Shown here piece by piece: positions 16,057-24,519 of a DNA stretch of 57,791 bases. Source of the DNA: Acrocarpospora macrocephala. GTDB taxonomy: Bacteria; Actinomycetota; Actinomycetes; Streptosporangiales; Streptosporangiaceae. The position numbers and the translations under genes are program-made. How positions within the stretch are numbered: position 1 is the stretch's first letter; every line of letters begins with the position of its first letter. Location: contig NZ_BLAE01000023.1 in NCBI RefSeq assembly GCF_009687865.1, forward strand, positions 97,918-155,708, read 5' to 3'. The notes beneath the pieces are model-generated. The model had not been told where the DNA came from. It was given only the letters and a program-made list of their open reading frames with translations, and searched no databases.

Positions 16057-17307
16057 CTACCGCACCCCGCACCGGCGCAGAACCAGCAGCGCCAGCGCCT
16101 GAGTGACCTCGCGCAACTCGCGTAGCTCCACCTGCTCCCGCGGCGCGTGCGCGAAGCGAACATCCCCCGGGCCGTAGTGCAGGGTCGGGATGCCGGCTCC
16201 CGCGTAGATCCGCAGATCGCTGCCGTAGGGCGCGGCCGTCGTCCCCGGACGGGTGCCCGTGACGTCCTCGACCGCCCGCTCCGTCTCGGCGAGCAGCGGA
16301 TGACCGGCGGGCAGCCGCCCACTGGCGAACCGGCCGCCCGGCCAGGTGATCGTGACCGGGTTGGCGCGCAGCCACGGGTCGTCGATCCCGGCCAGCGCCT
16401 CCTCCAGCGCCGCCGCCGCGTCATCCGGATCCTCGTCCAGGCGAACCCCGAGGCGGCCTTCGGCCACCAGCAGATCCGGCACGCTACTCGCCCAGTCACC
16501 GGCGCGGACGGTCCCCACCTCGATCGGGTACGGCGTCGTGTTCCCCGCGAACAGCCGATCCGGATCGCGGTTACGCTCGGCCTCCAGCTTCCTGATCGCG
16601 GTGAACACCGGCCAGAAAGCCTCGATGGCGTTGACGCCCTCATAACGCGTGGCCCCGTGCGCGGCGCGTCCGGCGACTTCCAGGCGGAACGTCAACGACC
16701 CCGCGTTGGCGGTGATGATCTTCCCGCTGGTGGGTTCGGTGATCACGGCTGCCTCGCCGGTGTGGCCGCGCAACATGGTCGCGAACGCGCCCAGACCGCC
16801 GTCTTCCTCGCTGACCACACAATGGAGGGCAAGCGGGCGCGCCAGCCGTACTCCCGTGACCCGCAGAGCGGTCATGACGGCCAGGTTGGCGGCCAGCCCC
16901 GCCTTCATGTCGCAGGCGCCCCGCCCGTGCAGGGTGGTCGCGGTGAGGCGTGCCCCGAAGGGATCGTTCCCCTCCCATTTGGCCAGATCCCCCGTCGGCA
17001 CCACATCCACATGCCCCTGCAGGATCAGCGCGGGCTCACCCTCCCCTTCGGTCGTCCCGACCACGCCATACCCTTCGGCACGCGGCGCCTCCGCACCCGG
17101 ATAGTCCGGATGCCCGCGAAGCATCTCCAGGTCAAGCTTCCACATGTCCACATCGAGCCCAAGCTCCCCCAGCCGCCGGGCACACTCCCCCTGCAACTCC
17201 GACTCGTTGTCGCCACCGGTCACACTAGGCACCCGTACGAGCTCGGCCAGCAGCCGCACGGTCCCCGCCTCATCGATGGCATCCAAAACCCGCGTTTCCA
17301 CACTCAT
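16057..17307 (-). CDS. M20-family metallopeptidase (ArgE/DapE-like deacylase)
   Basis: 416 residues with the full metal-site set: GHVDVVP (His99, Asp101), GRGACDMKAG (Asp133), the SEEDGG acidic pair near 172, and a later HYGPGD. The dimerisation domain in the middle has GRAAHGATRYEGVNAIE. Such enzymes remove acyl groups from amino acids or peptides with two zinc ions. It is the first gene of the run leading to the TetR and penicillin-acylase genes. The pairing of two amide hydrolases with a regulator suggests degradation of a particular acyl-amide. Confidence 0.92.
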   Translation of the reverse strand: MSVETRVLDAIDEAGTVRLLAELVRVPSVTGGDNESELQGECARRLGELGLDVDMWKLDLEMLRGHPDYPGAEAPRAEGYGVVGTTEGEGEPALILQGHVDVVPTGDLAKWEGNDPFGARLTATTLHGRGACDMKAGLAANLAVMTALRVTGVRLARPLALHCVVSEEDGGLGAFATMLRGHTGEAAVITEPTSGKIITANAGSLTFRLEVAGRAAHGATRYEGVNAIEAFWPVFTAIRKLEAERNRDPDRLFAGNTTPYPIEVGTVRAGDWASSVPDLLVAEGRLGVRLDEDPDDAAAALEEALAGIDDPWLRANPVTITWPGGRFASGRLPAGHPLLAETERAVEDVTGTRPGTTAAPYGSDLRIYAGAGIPTLHYGPGDVRFAHAPREQVELRELREVTQALALLVLRRCGVR

Positions 17308-17563
17308 GCGGAGACTGTACGACCCGGTCTAAGGACCCCTAGCAGTCCTCCCTGTCCCTTGGGTCACACCACATAGGCCTGAAAATTGGGGGGTCGCCGC
17401 CGAAACATCCTCAACCGGCAGTCCAAGCCAGGACTCGCGGCTGCCCGGGGGCGTCAATTTCGCCGCTCTCGGCGCCGGTGCGGCGAGAACCACCGCTAGC
17501 GCGAACGGCGCCGGATAACGGCGAGCGACCCGGCTTATTCTGATCCCGACCGAGACCAGCCTG

Positions 17564-18760
17564 CTAGTTTCGCCCGGGACTGACTTCGAGGGCTGCCTGC
17601 CGGGCGGCGATCAGGCTCTCATCCAAAGCCGCACGCAGTTGCTCGATATTGCGGGACAGCCGTTCGATCTCCCCCTTGGCCAGGTCGTCCCGCACGGTGC
17701 TCGCCAGGAGATCCTGGTATTCGTCCGCTTGGTCGGCGAGCGCGCGCAGCTGATCATGGGCCTGGAACAGGCGGTCGGCTTCGCGGACCCGGGCGGCGTA
17801 GCGCTCCAGGGCCTCGACGCGGCTGGTCACCGAGGCGACCACCGTGTCCAGGGTCTCCCGCATCGGGGCCAGCGCCTCCTCGACCGGAGCGGCCACCCCG
17901 CCGGCGAGCAGCTGGGCCTGATCGGCGCGCAGCCGGGCCACCCTGCTCAGCGCCTTGGCGATCTCCCATTCCTCCACGGGCAGGATGACCTCGTGATCGG
18001 CCGCGTCCAGCAGGCCCTCCTGGTAGACGGTGGCCTTCCGCACCCGCCGGATCGCCTTCTGCGCGCGCACCACCAGCGCCCGGCCGGCGTCGTCGAAGTC
18101 CTGATCCACCAGGAACCAGCCCGGATTGGCGTGCGCGAGCTCGGCCAGCCGCTGCCTCGGCAGGGTATGCCCCCGCCGTAACACCGACAGCATGCCGAGA
18201 ACCACCGCGATCATCAGCGCGGTCTGGATCACGCCCAGCTGCGGTGAGGCCCAAATGAAGGTCACCATGCACAGGATGAAGCGCATCGGGGCCCGCCAGC
18301 CGTCCTTCTTGTCCGATCCGTAGCGGGACCAGGGGCTGCCCGTGCGCACGTGCCGTACCAGCGCCAGGTCGGCCTGGAGCGCCTTCCTGGTATCGGCGGG
18401 GATATCCGGATCCAGGATGGTGCGCGCCCGTCTCCCCGTACGCTCCGGTTTCTGCGGCTCCGGAAGGCCGGCTCGCCGGACCACCACCCTGACCCAGTCC
18501 GCGGGCATATGGCTGTCGAAGGCGGTGTCATCCGGTTCGATGACGACGGACACCGTACCTTCGCCCTGATGCCTGGTGGTGACCGGTCCGATCATGGACG
18601 CCGGATAGCGCACCCAGTAACCGTCACCCGAGCTCTGGCACCGATACTGCCCCGGTGCGACGTCGATCCCGACGACGTACATGCCGTCGCCGGGAATACG
18701 GTCCTCATATTTCACCGCCACCCGCAACGCCCCCTTTACCGTGACTTTACCCATCGGCAC
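17564..18760 (-). CDS. Hypothetical membrane protein with C-terminal coiled coil
   Basis: About 398 residues; the start could be GTG 18760 or ATG 18754. The N-terminal ~90 residues are beta-rich, with GDGMYVVGIDVAPGQYRCQSSGDGYWVRYPA, a pattern of surface or structural domains in actinobacteria. Two close hydrophobic segments follow (about 158-195). The last ~150 residues are helical and charged (RVEALERYAARVREADRLFQAHDQLRALADQADE), consistent with a coiled coil. I do not recognise a named family. The gene stands alone, on the same strand as the DUF1349 gene upstream of it. Confidence 0.65.
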   Translation of the reverse strand: MPMGKVTVKGALRVAVKYEDRIPGDGMYVVGIDVAPGQYRCQSSGDGYWVRYPASMIGPVTTRHQGEGTVSVVIEPDDTAFDSHMPADWVRVVVRRAGLPEPQKPERTGRRARTILDPDIPADTRKALQADLALVRHVRTGSPWSRYGSDKKDGWRAPMRFILCMVTFIWASPQLGVIQTALMIAVVLGMLSVLRRGHTLPRQRLAELAHANPGWFLVDQDFDDAGRALVVRAQKAIRRVRKATVYQEGLLDAADHEVILPVEEWEIAKALSRVARLRADQAQLLAGGVAAPVEEALAPMRETLDTVVASVTSRVEALERYAARVREADRLFQAHDQLRALADQADEYQDLLASTVRDDLAKGEIERLSRNIEQLRAALDESLIAARQAALEVSPGRN

Positions 18761-18780
18761 CCGGGGACGAGCGGATCGCG

Positions 18781-19314
18781 TCAGCTGATCGACACCTTCG
18801 TGAACCGCGCCTCGAACCCCTTCCCGACCGGCGCCGCCGCCATCGCCCCCGCCAGCGCGGGCACCCCCGGCGGAAAGTACGCCAGCCGGATCATGTTCAC
18901 CGGTTCACCCCCATCCACCCCATACCGCACCGTGACCGCGTCCCCCTCCCGATGCAGATCGATGGTCACCGACGACGGCGACCCCGGCGCGGGCAACACC
19001 GACCAATCCGAGAACTCCCGCGTCACCACCACACTGATCTGCAGGGCCCCATCCACGAACTCGGTCCCCGCCTTGATCCAGTTCTTCTCATCGATCCGCA
19101 GAATCGCCCCCGCCTGGTCGTACTGCTCGGCGTAGTCCGCATCGAAGGTCACGGTCACCCGCAGATCCCCTTCGACCACCCGCCCGTACATGGGCGCGTT
19201 GTCGAACGAGTACCCATAGTGCGTCTGCTGCCACAGGTCCGTCTTGGTCTCGACGTTGACGGTCAGCGTGCCCTCGCCCGCCGACCACGACTTCGGTTCA
19301 TTGATCCATTCCAT
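18781..19314 (-). CDS. DUF1349-domain protein (concanavalin-like lectin/glucanase fold)
   Basis: 177 residues matching DUF1349: TKTDLWQQTHYGYSFDNAPMYGR, then AILRIDEKNWIKAGTEFVDG, then NMIRLAYFPPG. These proteins resemble the concanavalin-like fold and are often sugar-associated; no signal peptide is visible, so it is probably cytosolic. A perfect 14-bp LacI-type palindrome lies 16 bp before the start, so expression is probably controlled by a sugar-responsive LacI repressor encoded elsewhere. Confidence 0.88.
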   Translation of the reverse strand: MEWINEPKSWSAGEGTLTVNVETKTDLWQQTHYGYSFDNAPMYGRVVEGDLRVTVTFDADYAEQYDQAGAILRIDEKNWIKAGTEFVDGALQISVVVTREFSDWSVLPAPGSPSSVTIDLHREGDAVTVRYGVDGGEPVNMIRLAYFPPGVPALAGAMAAAPVGKGFEARFTKVSIS

Positions 19315-19330
19315 AGCCGGAATCCTCTCA

Positions 19331-19344
19331 TGAGAGCGCTCTCA
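19331..19344. promoter_or_regulatory. LacI-family operator
   Basis: TGAGAGCGCTCTCA is a perfect palindrome centred on GCGC, the shape of actinobacterial LacI/CebR-type operators (TGNGAGCGCTCNCA). It lies 17-30 bp before the DUF1349 start codon, where binding would block transcription or early elongation. Confidence 0.7.
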
Positions 19345-19442
19345 CGGGGAGTACGGCGGTGCGGGCGAGACCAGGACAGGAGAATCGGGCCGCGAAGCCG
19401 CATGTACTCCCTGGGATCGGCTTTCGCGGAATTTCCGCGTGG

Positions 19443-19467
19443 CCAGTGGAATAGGTCAATTCACTGG
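19443..19467 (-). terminator. Weak hairpin after the NPCBM-like gene
   Basis: CCAGTG...CACTGG is a 6-bp inverted repeat with a 13-nt loop, directly after the stop codon of the upstream gene on the minus strand. The stem is short, so its function is uncertain. Confidence 0.3.
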
Positions 19468-19469
19468 AT

Positions 19470-20198
19470 TCAGCGGATGAGGATGGCGTCGCCGAGGACG
19501 GCGCCGCGGTTGTTGCCGTTGGCGTTTTCGCCGCCTACGCGGACGGTGGTGATGCGGAGTTTGACGTTGCCTTCGATGGGGACTGAGATCTTTTCCTGGG
19601 AGGCATACTTCATGCGTTTGCGCATGAGTTGGCGGCCGTTGCCGGAGATGGTGAACTCGACGACGGCGTCGGGGCTGAGGGCGTCGTTGAGGCCGATGGT
19701 GGCTTCCAGGCGTTTGGCTTTGCCGTCGAGGGTGTATTCGGCGAAGCTGGCGTCGCCGATGTTCCAGACGCCGAGGCCGACGCTTTTGACGAAGATCTGG
19801 CCGTTGATGGCGAGGGGGTCCACGCCGTAGTTGCCGCCGCCTCGGTCGATGTCCAGGTCGGCCAGGTATTCGGATTGGCCGACGGGCATGTCGGTGGGGG
19901 CGGTTTCCGTGGGGAGGGCCGTGGTCGCGGTCGGGGTGGGGTCTGGTGTCGGGGCGATGACGACGTTCGCGCTGGGGCTCGCGGTGACGGTGGCGGTCAC
20001 GGATTCGGTGACGGTTGTGGTTGGGGCCGTGGTGGTGGCGCTGGTGAGTTTGGCGGGGGCGACTGGGCCCCAGAAGAACATGACGAGGCCGACGACCACG
20101 GCGGTCACCAGGATGGCCACGATGATGGCGATCTTGTGGGGGCCTCCGGGTTTGGGGGCGTTGTACTGTTCGTAGGGAACCGGCAAATTCGCGGTCAC
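19470..20198 (-). CDS. Membrane-anchored protein with NPCBM-like carbohydrate-binding domain
   Basis: 242 residues. A short cytosolic tail with a Pro/Tyr-rich start (YEQYNAPKPGGPHK) is followed by one membrane helix (about 23-45), then a ~60-residue Thr/Ser/Pro linker. The C-terminal ~130 residues resemble NPCBM/NEW2: LADLDIDRGGGNYGVDPLAINGQIFVKSVGLGVWNIGDASFAEYTLDG, ending in NNRGAVLGDAIL. This puts a sugar-binding module outside the cell on a flexible stalk. It is encoded downstream of the exopolysaccharide operon on the same strand, across a 198-bp gap. Confidence 0.8.
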   Translation of the reverse strand: MTANLPVPYEQYNAPKPGGPHKIAIIVAILVTAVVVGLVMFFWGPVAPAKLTSATTTAPTTTVTESVTATVTASPSANVVIAPTPDPTPTATTALPTETAPTDMPVGQSEYLADLDIDRGGGNYGVDPLAINGQIFVKSVGLGVWNIGDASFAEYTLDGKAKRLEATIGLNDALSPDAVVEFTISGNGRQLMRKRMKYASQEKISVPIEGNVKLRITTVRVGGENANGNNRGAVLGDAILIR

Positions 20199-20396
20199 CG
20201 TTTCACCCCATTCCGCGCGGCGAATAGGGATGAAAACGTAGCCGCAGGAGGCGGAGGTTCGTCACACGATTATCAACCCGTTATCCGGACATAAATCCTG
20301 ATATCACGAAATTTCGGGACTAATGGTTGGTCACAAGATGGGGACGAGGGGAAAGCCAGGTGCCTGATCTCCATTTTGGTGGTGGCCGGAATTCGG

Positions 20397-21272
20397 TCAG
20401 GGTTTGAGGGAGAGGGCGGTGGCCAGGAGGCGCCAGGACTCGTAGGGAAGGTCGTGTTCGGGGTCCTCGCTCACCACCTGGATGGCGACATGGTCGGCGC
20501 CTGCGGCCAGGAAGTCCCGGACCCGGGTGGCGACGCTGTCGGCGTCGCCGATCGCGACCATGGCGTCCACGAGACGGTCGCTTCCGCCGTCGTAGAAGTC
20601 GTCGTCGGTGAAACCCATCCGGGCGAGATTGCCGGTGTAGTTGGGCAGTCCCAGATAGAGGGTCAGATACGGCCGGGCGATGGCGCGTGCCTTCTCGACG
20701 TCGGTGTCGAGAATGACCATGAGTTCGGGTGCCAGCAGGGCGTCTGGGCCGAGAACCCGCCGGGCCCACCTGGTGTGCTCGGGCGTCACGAGGTACGGAT
20801 GCGCCCCCGCCGCCCGATCCCTGGCCAGCGCCAGCATCCTCGGCCCGAGAGCGGCCAGCACGCGCTCGTCCACCGGCACGGGCTCGGGAGCTTCGTCCAG
20901 CGCGGTCAAATACTCCCGCATCGCGGAGTACGGCCGCTTGTATTGATCGGTGAAGCTCTCATGACTCACCCCGAGCCCCAGAACGAAGCGGCCGGGATAC
21001 GCGCGCTCCAGTTCGGCCCGCTGGGCGGCGACTTCGGCGGGCGTGTGCTGCCAGATGCTGAGAATGCCGGTGGCCACGGTGATCCGCGGCGTCGCTTCGA
21101 GCAGCGGCGCCGCGAATGTCACCGCCGGGGATCCGCCCAGCCAGATCGTGTCGTAACCGAGCAGGTCGACTTCTGACGCGGCGTCGGCGAACTCGGGGCC
21201 GAGCTTCCCGTCTTCACGCAGGGCATTGGTCCACGCCGTACTCCAGATACCGAACGTGCCCAACCGACTCAT
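20397..21272 (-). CDS. LLM-class (probably F420-dependent) oxidoreductase
   Basis: 291 residues from ATG 21272, with GAGG upstream; the previous gene ends 8 bp before. The bacterial luciferase-like fold is visible in RLGTFGIWSTAWTNA, LGYDTIWLGGSPAVT, TPRITVATGILSIWQHTPAEVAAQ and FVLGLGVSHESF. Actinobacterial members of this subgroup usually use F420, which I infer rather than see. It closes the polysaccharide operon by position; a role in that pathway is not obvious, and it may simply be a co-transcribed passenger. Confidence 0.85.
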   Translation of the reverse strand: MSRLGTFGIWSTAWTNALREDGKLGPEFADAASEVDLLGYDTIWLGGSPAVTFAAPLLEATPRITVATGILSIWQHTPAEVAAQRAELERAYPGRFVLGLGVSHESFTDQYKRPYSAMREYLTALDEAPEPVPVDERVLAALGPRMLALARDRAAGAHPYLVTPEHTRWARRVLGPDALLAPELMVILDTDVEKARAIARPYLTLYLGLPNYTGNLARMGFTDDDFYDGGSDRLVDAMVAIGDADSVATRVRDFLAAGADHVAIQVVSEDPEHDLPYESWRLLATALSLKP

Positions 21273-21280
21273 GAAATACC

Positions 21281-21964
21281 TCACTCTCCTTTGGAACGAC
21301 GCCCTGGTGCAGCGTTGTCATTCCTGGGGAGAGGGAGGCGTTCGTAATAGGTGGGAAGGTTTTGCCAAGGGTTGGGACAGGCTCCGCTGGTGACGAATAT
21401 CGTCTGGGCCAGCCGGCTGGCGCCGCGTTGCACGAATCGGCGGGCCCAGCCGGGCACGCCGTACACGAGGTGGCAGAACTGTTCGGGGAGGCGAGCCCAG
21501 GCGGGGGCGTTTACCGCGCGGTAGGAGGTCCATGGGCCTTCGAAGGTGACCAGCAGGTCGGTGACGGCGGCGTAACCGGGGTCGGGGTAGACGCCGGGGT
21601 TCAGGACCAGGCGGCCCTGGCCGCGCAGGGCTGCCGCGGCGACCCGGTAGTGGGAGAGCCGGTCGGCGCCCGCCGCGACCTGGTCGAGGAAGGCGCCGCC
21701 GACGCCGTACCAGGAGCGGTAGCGGCGCGCGTCCACCACCAGCTCCCGGATCGGCCGGTCGCCGTAGGCGGTGTCGAGGTATCCCAGGACTTCGACGCCC
21801 GCCGCCAGCAACGGCTCAAGGACGCGGACGAAATCGGGGTCCCTGGTCGTGCCGGGCCCGCTGTCCACGTTCAGCACCACGGTCTTGGGCGGCCGCGCGG
21901 CCAGCCGCCGCCAGGCCGCCTCCTGGGCGACCGGATGAAAGTACGCAGGAACCAGCACGCTCAC
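21281..21964 (-). CDS. Spherulin-4/GH114-type glycosidase (Ega3 / PelA-hydrolase-like)
   Basis: 227 residues. Spherulin-4 family features are clear: VLVPAYFHP, VLNVDSGPG, GYLDTAYGDR, YGVGGAFLDQV and LLVTFEGPW. By comparison with the family, Asp94 (AFLDQ) and Glu142 (TFEGP) are the likely active-site pair. Relatives (fungal Ega3 and the hydrolase domain of PelA) cut alpha-1,4-linked galactosamine polymers. No signal peptide is seen, which is unusual for a secreted-glycan hydrolase. The start overlaps the end of the SDR gene by 4 bp, so it is part of the polysaccharide operon. Confidence 0.85.
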   Translation of the reverse strand: MSVLVPAYFHPVAQEAAWRRLAARPPKTVVLNVDSGPGTTRDPDFVRVLEPLLAAGVEVLGYLDTAYGDRPIRELVVDARRYRSWYGVGGAFLDQVAAGADRLSHYRVAAAALRGQGRLVLNPGVYPDPGYAAVTDLLVTFEGPWTSYRAVNAPAWARLPEQFCHLVYGVPGWARRFVQRGASRLAQTIFVTSGACPNPWQNLPTYYERLPLPRNDNAAPGRRSKGE

Positions 21965-22797
21965 GCAGGAACCTCATTCCAGGCGTCCGCCAGCGAATCC
22001 CGCAAGGCGATCCTCGCCTTCCAGCCCAGCACGGCCCCGATCGCCGTGACGTCGGCGCACGACCACGGCAACGCCGAACTCCCCTCCGAAGCGGACACCA
22101 CCCGCCCCCGCCACGAAGCCACCTCGATCATGAGCTCCACCAGATCCCGTACGGCTACCGCCCGCCCGGTCCCCACATTCAGCACCGGCGGCAACACCCC
22201 CGGAGCGAGCGCCGCCGCCACGATCGCCTCGGCCACGTCCCGGACATCCACGAAGTCCCGCACGTCACTGGTCACCCCTAGCCGCAACTCGCCTCCGGCC
22301 CGCATCCCCGCCACCAGCCGCCCGGTCAGACTGCCGAGCGGCGCCCCCGGCCCCACCGGATTGAACAGCCGCAACACCACTCCGTTCCGGACCACCCCCG
22401 CCACCAGGCGGGTCCCCGCCAGCTTGGTCAGCCCGTACTCTCCGAGCGGCCGGCACTCCGCCCCCTCCCCCACCGGCACGTCATGGGCCCCGTACTCGGC
22501 CGCCGACCCCACATGCACGACCCGCGCCTCCGGCACGACTTCCCCTACCGCCCGCGCCAGCCGAGCCACCCCGACCACGTTCCCGGCCACCAACCGCTCC
22601 GGAGACCCGTGCACGACGCCGGCACAGTTGACGACAGCCGTCGGCCGCAGGTCCTCCAGGATTCGGCGGATCTGCGCGTGTGGCGTCTCGACCAGGTCGA
22701 GGTCCGACCGGCTGGGGGCCGCGACTTCGACGCCCCCCAGCCGCTCTCGCACATGCCGTCCGACGAAACCGGACGCGCCGACGAGCAGCACGCGCAT
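21961..22797 (-). CDS. NAD-dependent epimerase/dehydratase (extended SDR), nucleotide-sugar type
   Basis: About 278 residues from ATG 22797 (MRVLLVGASGFVGRH). The glycine-rich NAD motif GASGFVG and the active-site YGLTK (Tyr-x-x-x-Lys) are present, together with HVGSAAEYG, which carries the catalytic Ser/Thr region. It is shorter than a typical GalE. It starts 1 bp after the nucleotidyltransferase stop and overlaps the glycosidase gene by 4 bp. A role in making or altering an NDP-sugar for the polymer is inferred from the neighbours. Confidence 0.85.
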   Translation of the reverse strand: MRVLLVGASGFVGRHVRERLGGVEVAAPSRSDLDLVETPHAQIRRILEDLRPTAVVNCAGVVHGSPERLVAGNVVGVARLARAVGEVVPEARVVHVGSAAEYGAHDVPVGEGAECRPLGEYGLTKLAGTRLVAGVVRNGVVLRLFNPVGPGAPLGSLTGRLVAGMRAGGELRLGVTSDVRDFVDVRDVAEAIVAAALAPGVLPPVLNVGTGRAVAVRDLVELMIEVASWRGRVVSASEGSSALPWSCADVTAIGAVLGWKARIALRDSLADAWNEVPA

Positions 22798-22798
22798 G

Positions 22799-23512
22799 TC
22801 ACACGCCTCGCAGCAGTGCCGGACGCAGCAAGTCGAACTCCGCGTTGGCACGGTCGTAATCGTCGGGCCGCCCGATATCCAGCCAGTGCCCGTCGAAGTC
22901 GTACTGCGCCGGATGCCTCCCCTTCCGCAGCAGGTCGAGCACGAGTTCGTCGAAGCCCAGGGGCAACCCGGGCGGGTAGCCGTACAGGCATTGTTTGGAA
23001 ATGGCGTACACCCCCATGCTGACCCGGTAGTCGATGGTGGGTTTCTCGGTGAATTCGACGATGCGGCCGTCGGCGGCGGTGAGGACGCCGAAGTCGATTT
23101 TGACCTCGCGGCGGTAGGTGGCGATGGTGAGGGGGGCGCGGCCCTGGCTGTGGCCGTGGAGGAGGTCGCCGAAGTCGAGGTCGGTGAGGATGTCGCCGTT
23201 CATGACCAGGAACTGGGCGGGGAGGTCGTCGAGCATGGTGAGCAGGGGGCCCATCGTGCCGAGGGGTGAGGTCTCCAGCGCGTAGTCGACGTGCAGGCCC
23301 CACTGGGCGCCGTCGCCCACGTACGCCCGGATGAGATGCCCGAGATGTCCGATGGCCAGTGTCGCGGTGGTGAAGCCGCGTTCGCCGAGCTGGCGCATGA
23401 TGATCTCCAGGATGGAGTACTGCTCGCCGATCGGCACCAGCGGTTTGGGCAGCGTGGTGGTGTATGGGCGGAGGCGAACCCCTTTGCCACCCGCCAGGAT
23501 CACTGCGTGCAC
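22799..23512 (-). CDS. Sugar-1-phosphate nucleotidyltransferase
   Basis: 237 residues from GTG 23512, preceded by GAGGG. The N-terminus VHAVILAGGKGVRLRPYT...PKPLVPIGEQ is the NTP_transferase signature, with the base- and phosphate-binding GGKGxRLxP and the PKP lysine. FLVMNGDILTD carries the metal-binding Asp. The C-terminus has GHWLDIGRPDDYDRANAEF. It makes an NDP-activated sugar; the exact sugar and base cannot be told. It is in the middle of the tightly packed operon. Confidence 0.92.
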   Translation of the reverse strand: MHAVILAGGKGVRLRPYTTTLPKPLVPIGEQYSILEIIMRQLGERGFTTATLAIGHLGHLIRAYVGDGAQWGLHVDYALETSPLGTMGPLLTMLDDLPAQFLVMNGDILTDLDFGDLLHGHSQGRAPLTIATYRREVKIDFGVLTAADGRIVEFTEKPTIDYRVSMGVYAISKQCLYGYPPGLPLGFDELVLDLLRKGRHPAQYDFDGHWLDIGRPDDYDRANAEFDLLRPALLRGV

Positions 23513-23519
23513 GAATCCC

Positions 23520-24497
23520 TCACACGTTGTAGATGGTCGTCTTGTACCGGTCGAGGTTGCCCGGGAACCAGGCCGCGCAGGCTTTGAGCCCGTCGTCGAG
23601 CGTCCAGGCCGGAGCCCAGCCGCGGGCCTGGAGCCGGGAGCTGTCACAGACGAGCCGCATGACCTCGGAGTTCTCCGGGCGCAGCCGTTCGGTCTCGCAG
23701 CTGAACTCCACCGCGGCGCCCATGATCTCGGCGATCTTCCCGGCCAGGTCGCCGATGGAGATCTCCTCGCCGGTCCCGGCGTTGAACAGCTCGCCCTCGA
23801 CGCCCTCGGCCGTCCCGAGATGGGCGAAGGCGGCGGCGGTGTCCTTCACGTACAGGAAGTCCCGGGTCGGGCGCATCGCGCCGAGCCGCACCGAACGCGC
23901 CCCGGCCGCGATCTGCCCGATGATTGTCGGAATCACGGCCCTGGCCGACTGGCGCGGGCCGAAGGTGTTGAACGGCCGCAGCGTCACGGCGGGCAGCCCG
24001 AAGCTGAGGTGGTAGCTCTCGACGAGTTTGTCCGCGCCCAGCTTGGAGGCCGCGTAGGGCGACTGGGCCTGCAGCGGATGCGCCTCCGAGATCGGCACCG
24101 AGCGCGCGGTGCCGTAGGTCTCGCTGGTCGAGGTGTGCACCAGCCGCCCGGCGGAGGCGTCCCTGACGGCTTCCAGCACGTTGAGCGTGCCCAGCACGTT
24201 GGTCTCCACATACGACCGGGGGGCGGTGTAGGAGTACGGAATCGCGATCAGCGCCGCGAGGTGGTAGACGACGTCGGCCCCGGCCACCAGCTGCCGTACG
24301 CTGCCGGGATCGCGCACGTCGCCGGGCACGACCTCGACCGAGGCGAGCACATCGGGGGCGAGGGTGTCCAGCCACCCCCAGCTTCCGAACGAGTTGTACT
24401 GGGCCATCGCGCGCACCCGATGGCCGCGCTCGACCAGCAGTTCGACGAGGTGGGAGCCGATGAAGCCGTCGGCTCCTGTGACAGCGTGCATTCGCAT
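23520..24497 (-). CDS. LegB-like NAD-dependent NDP-HexNAc 4,6-dehydratase
   Basis: 325 residues from ATG 24497. The sequence follows the LegB group (UDP-N-acetylglucosamine 4,6-dehydratase) closely: TGADGFIGSHLVELLVERGH, YNSFGSWGWLDTL, VVYHLAALIAIPYSY, VHTSTSETYGTA, SPYAASKLGADKL and GPRQSARAVIPTIIGQI. The Tyr-x-x-x-Lys is in SPYAASKLG. LegB proteins take UDP-GlcNAc to a 6-deoxy-4-keto sugar. If this one does so, the donor built here would be a modified 6-deoxy hexosamine, not plain GalNAc. It starts 22 bp after the membrane-protein gene, in the same operon. Confidence 0.88.
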   Translation of the reverse strand: MRMHAVTGADGFIGSHLVELLVERGHRVRAMAQYNSFGSWGWLDTLAPDVLASVEVVPGDVRDPGSVRQLVAGADVVYHLAALIAIPYSYTAPRSYVETNVLGTLNVLEAVRDASAGRLVHTSTSETYGTARSVPISEAHPLQAQSPYAASKLGADKLVESYHLSFGLPAVTLRPFNTFGPRQSARAVIPTIIGQIAAGARSVRLGAMRPTRDFLYVKDTAAAFAHLGTAEGVEGELFNAGTGEEISIGDLAGKIAEIMGAAVEFSCETERLRPENSEVMRLVCDSSRLQARGWAPAWTLDDGLKACAAWFPGNLDRYKTTIYNV

Positions 24498-24519
24498 CGC
24501 AAGCCTGTTCTGTAGGGGG

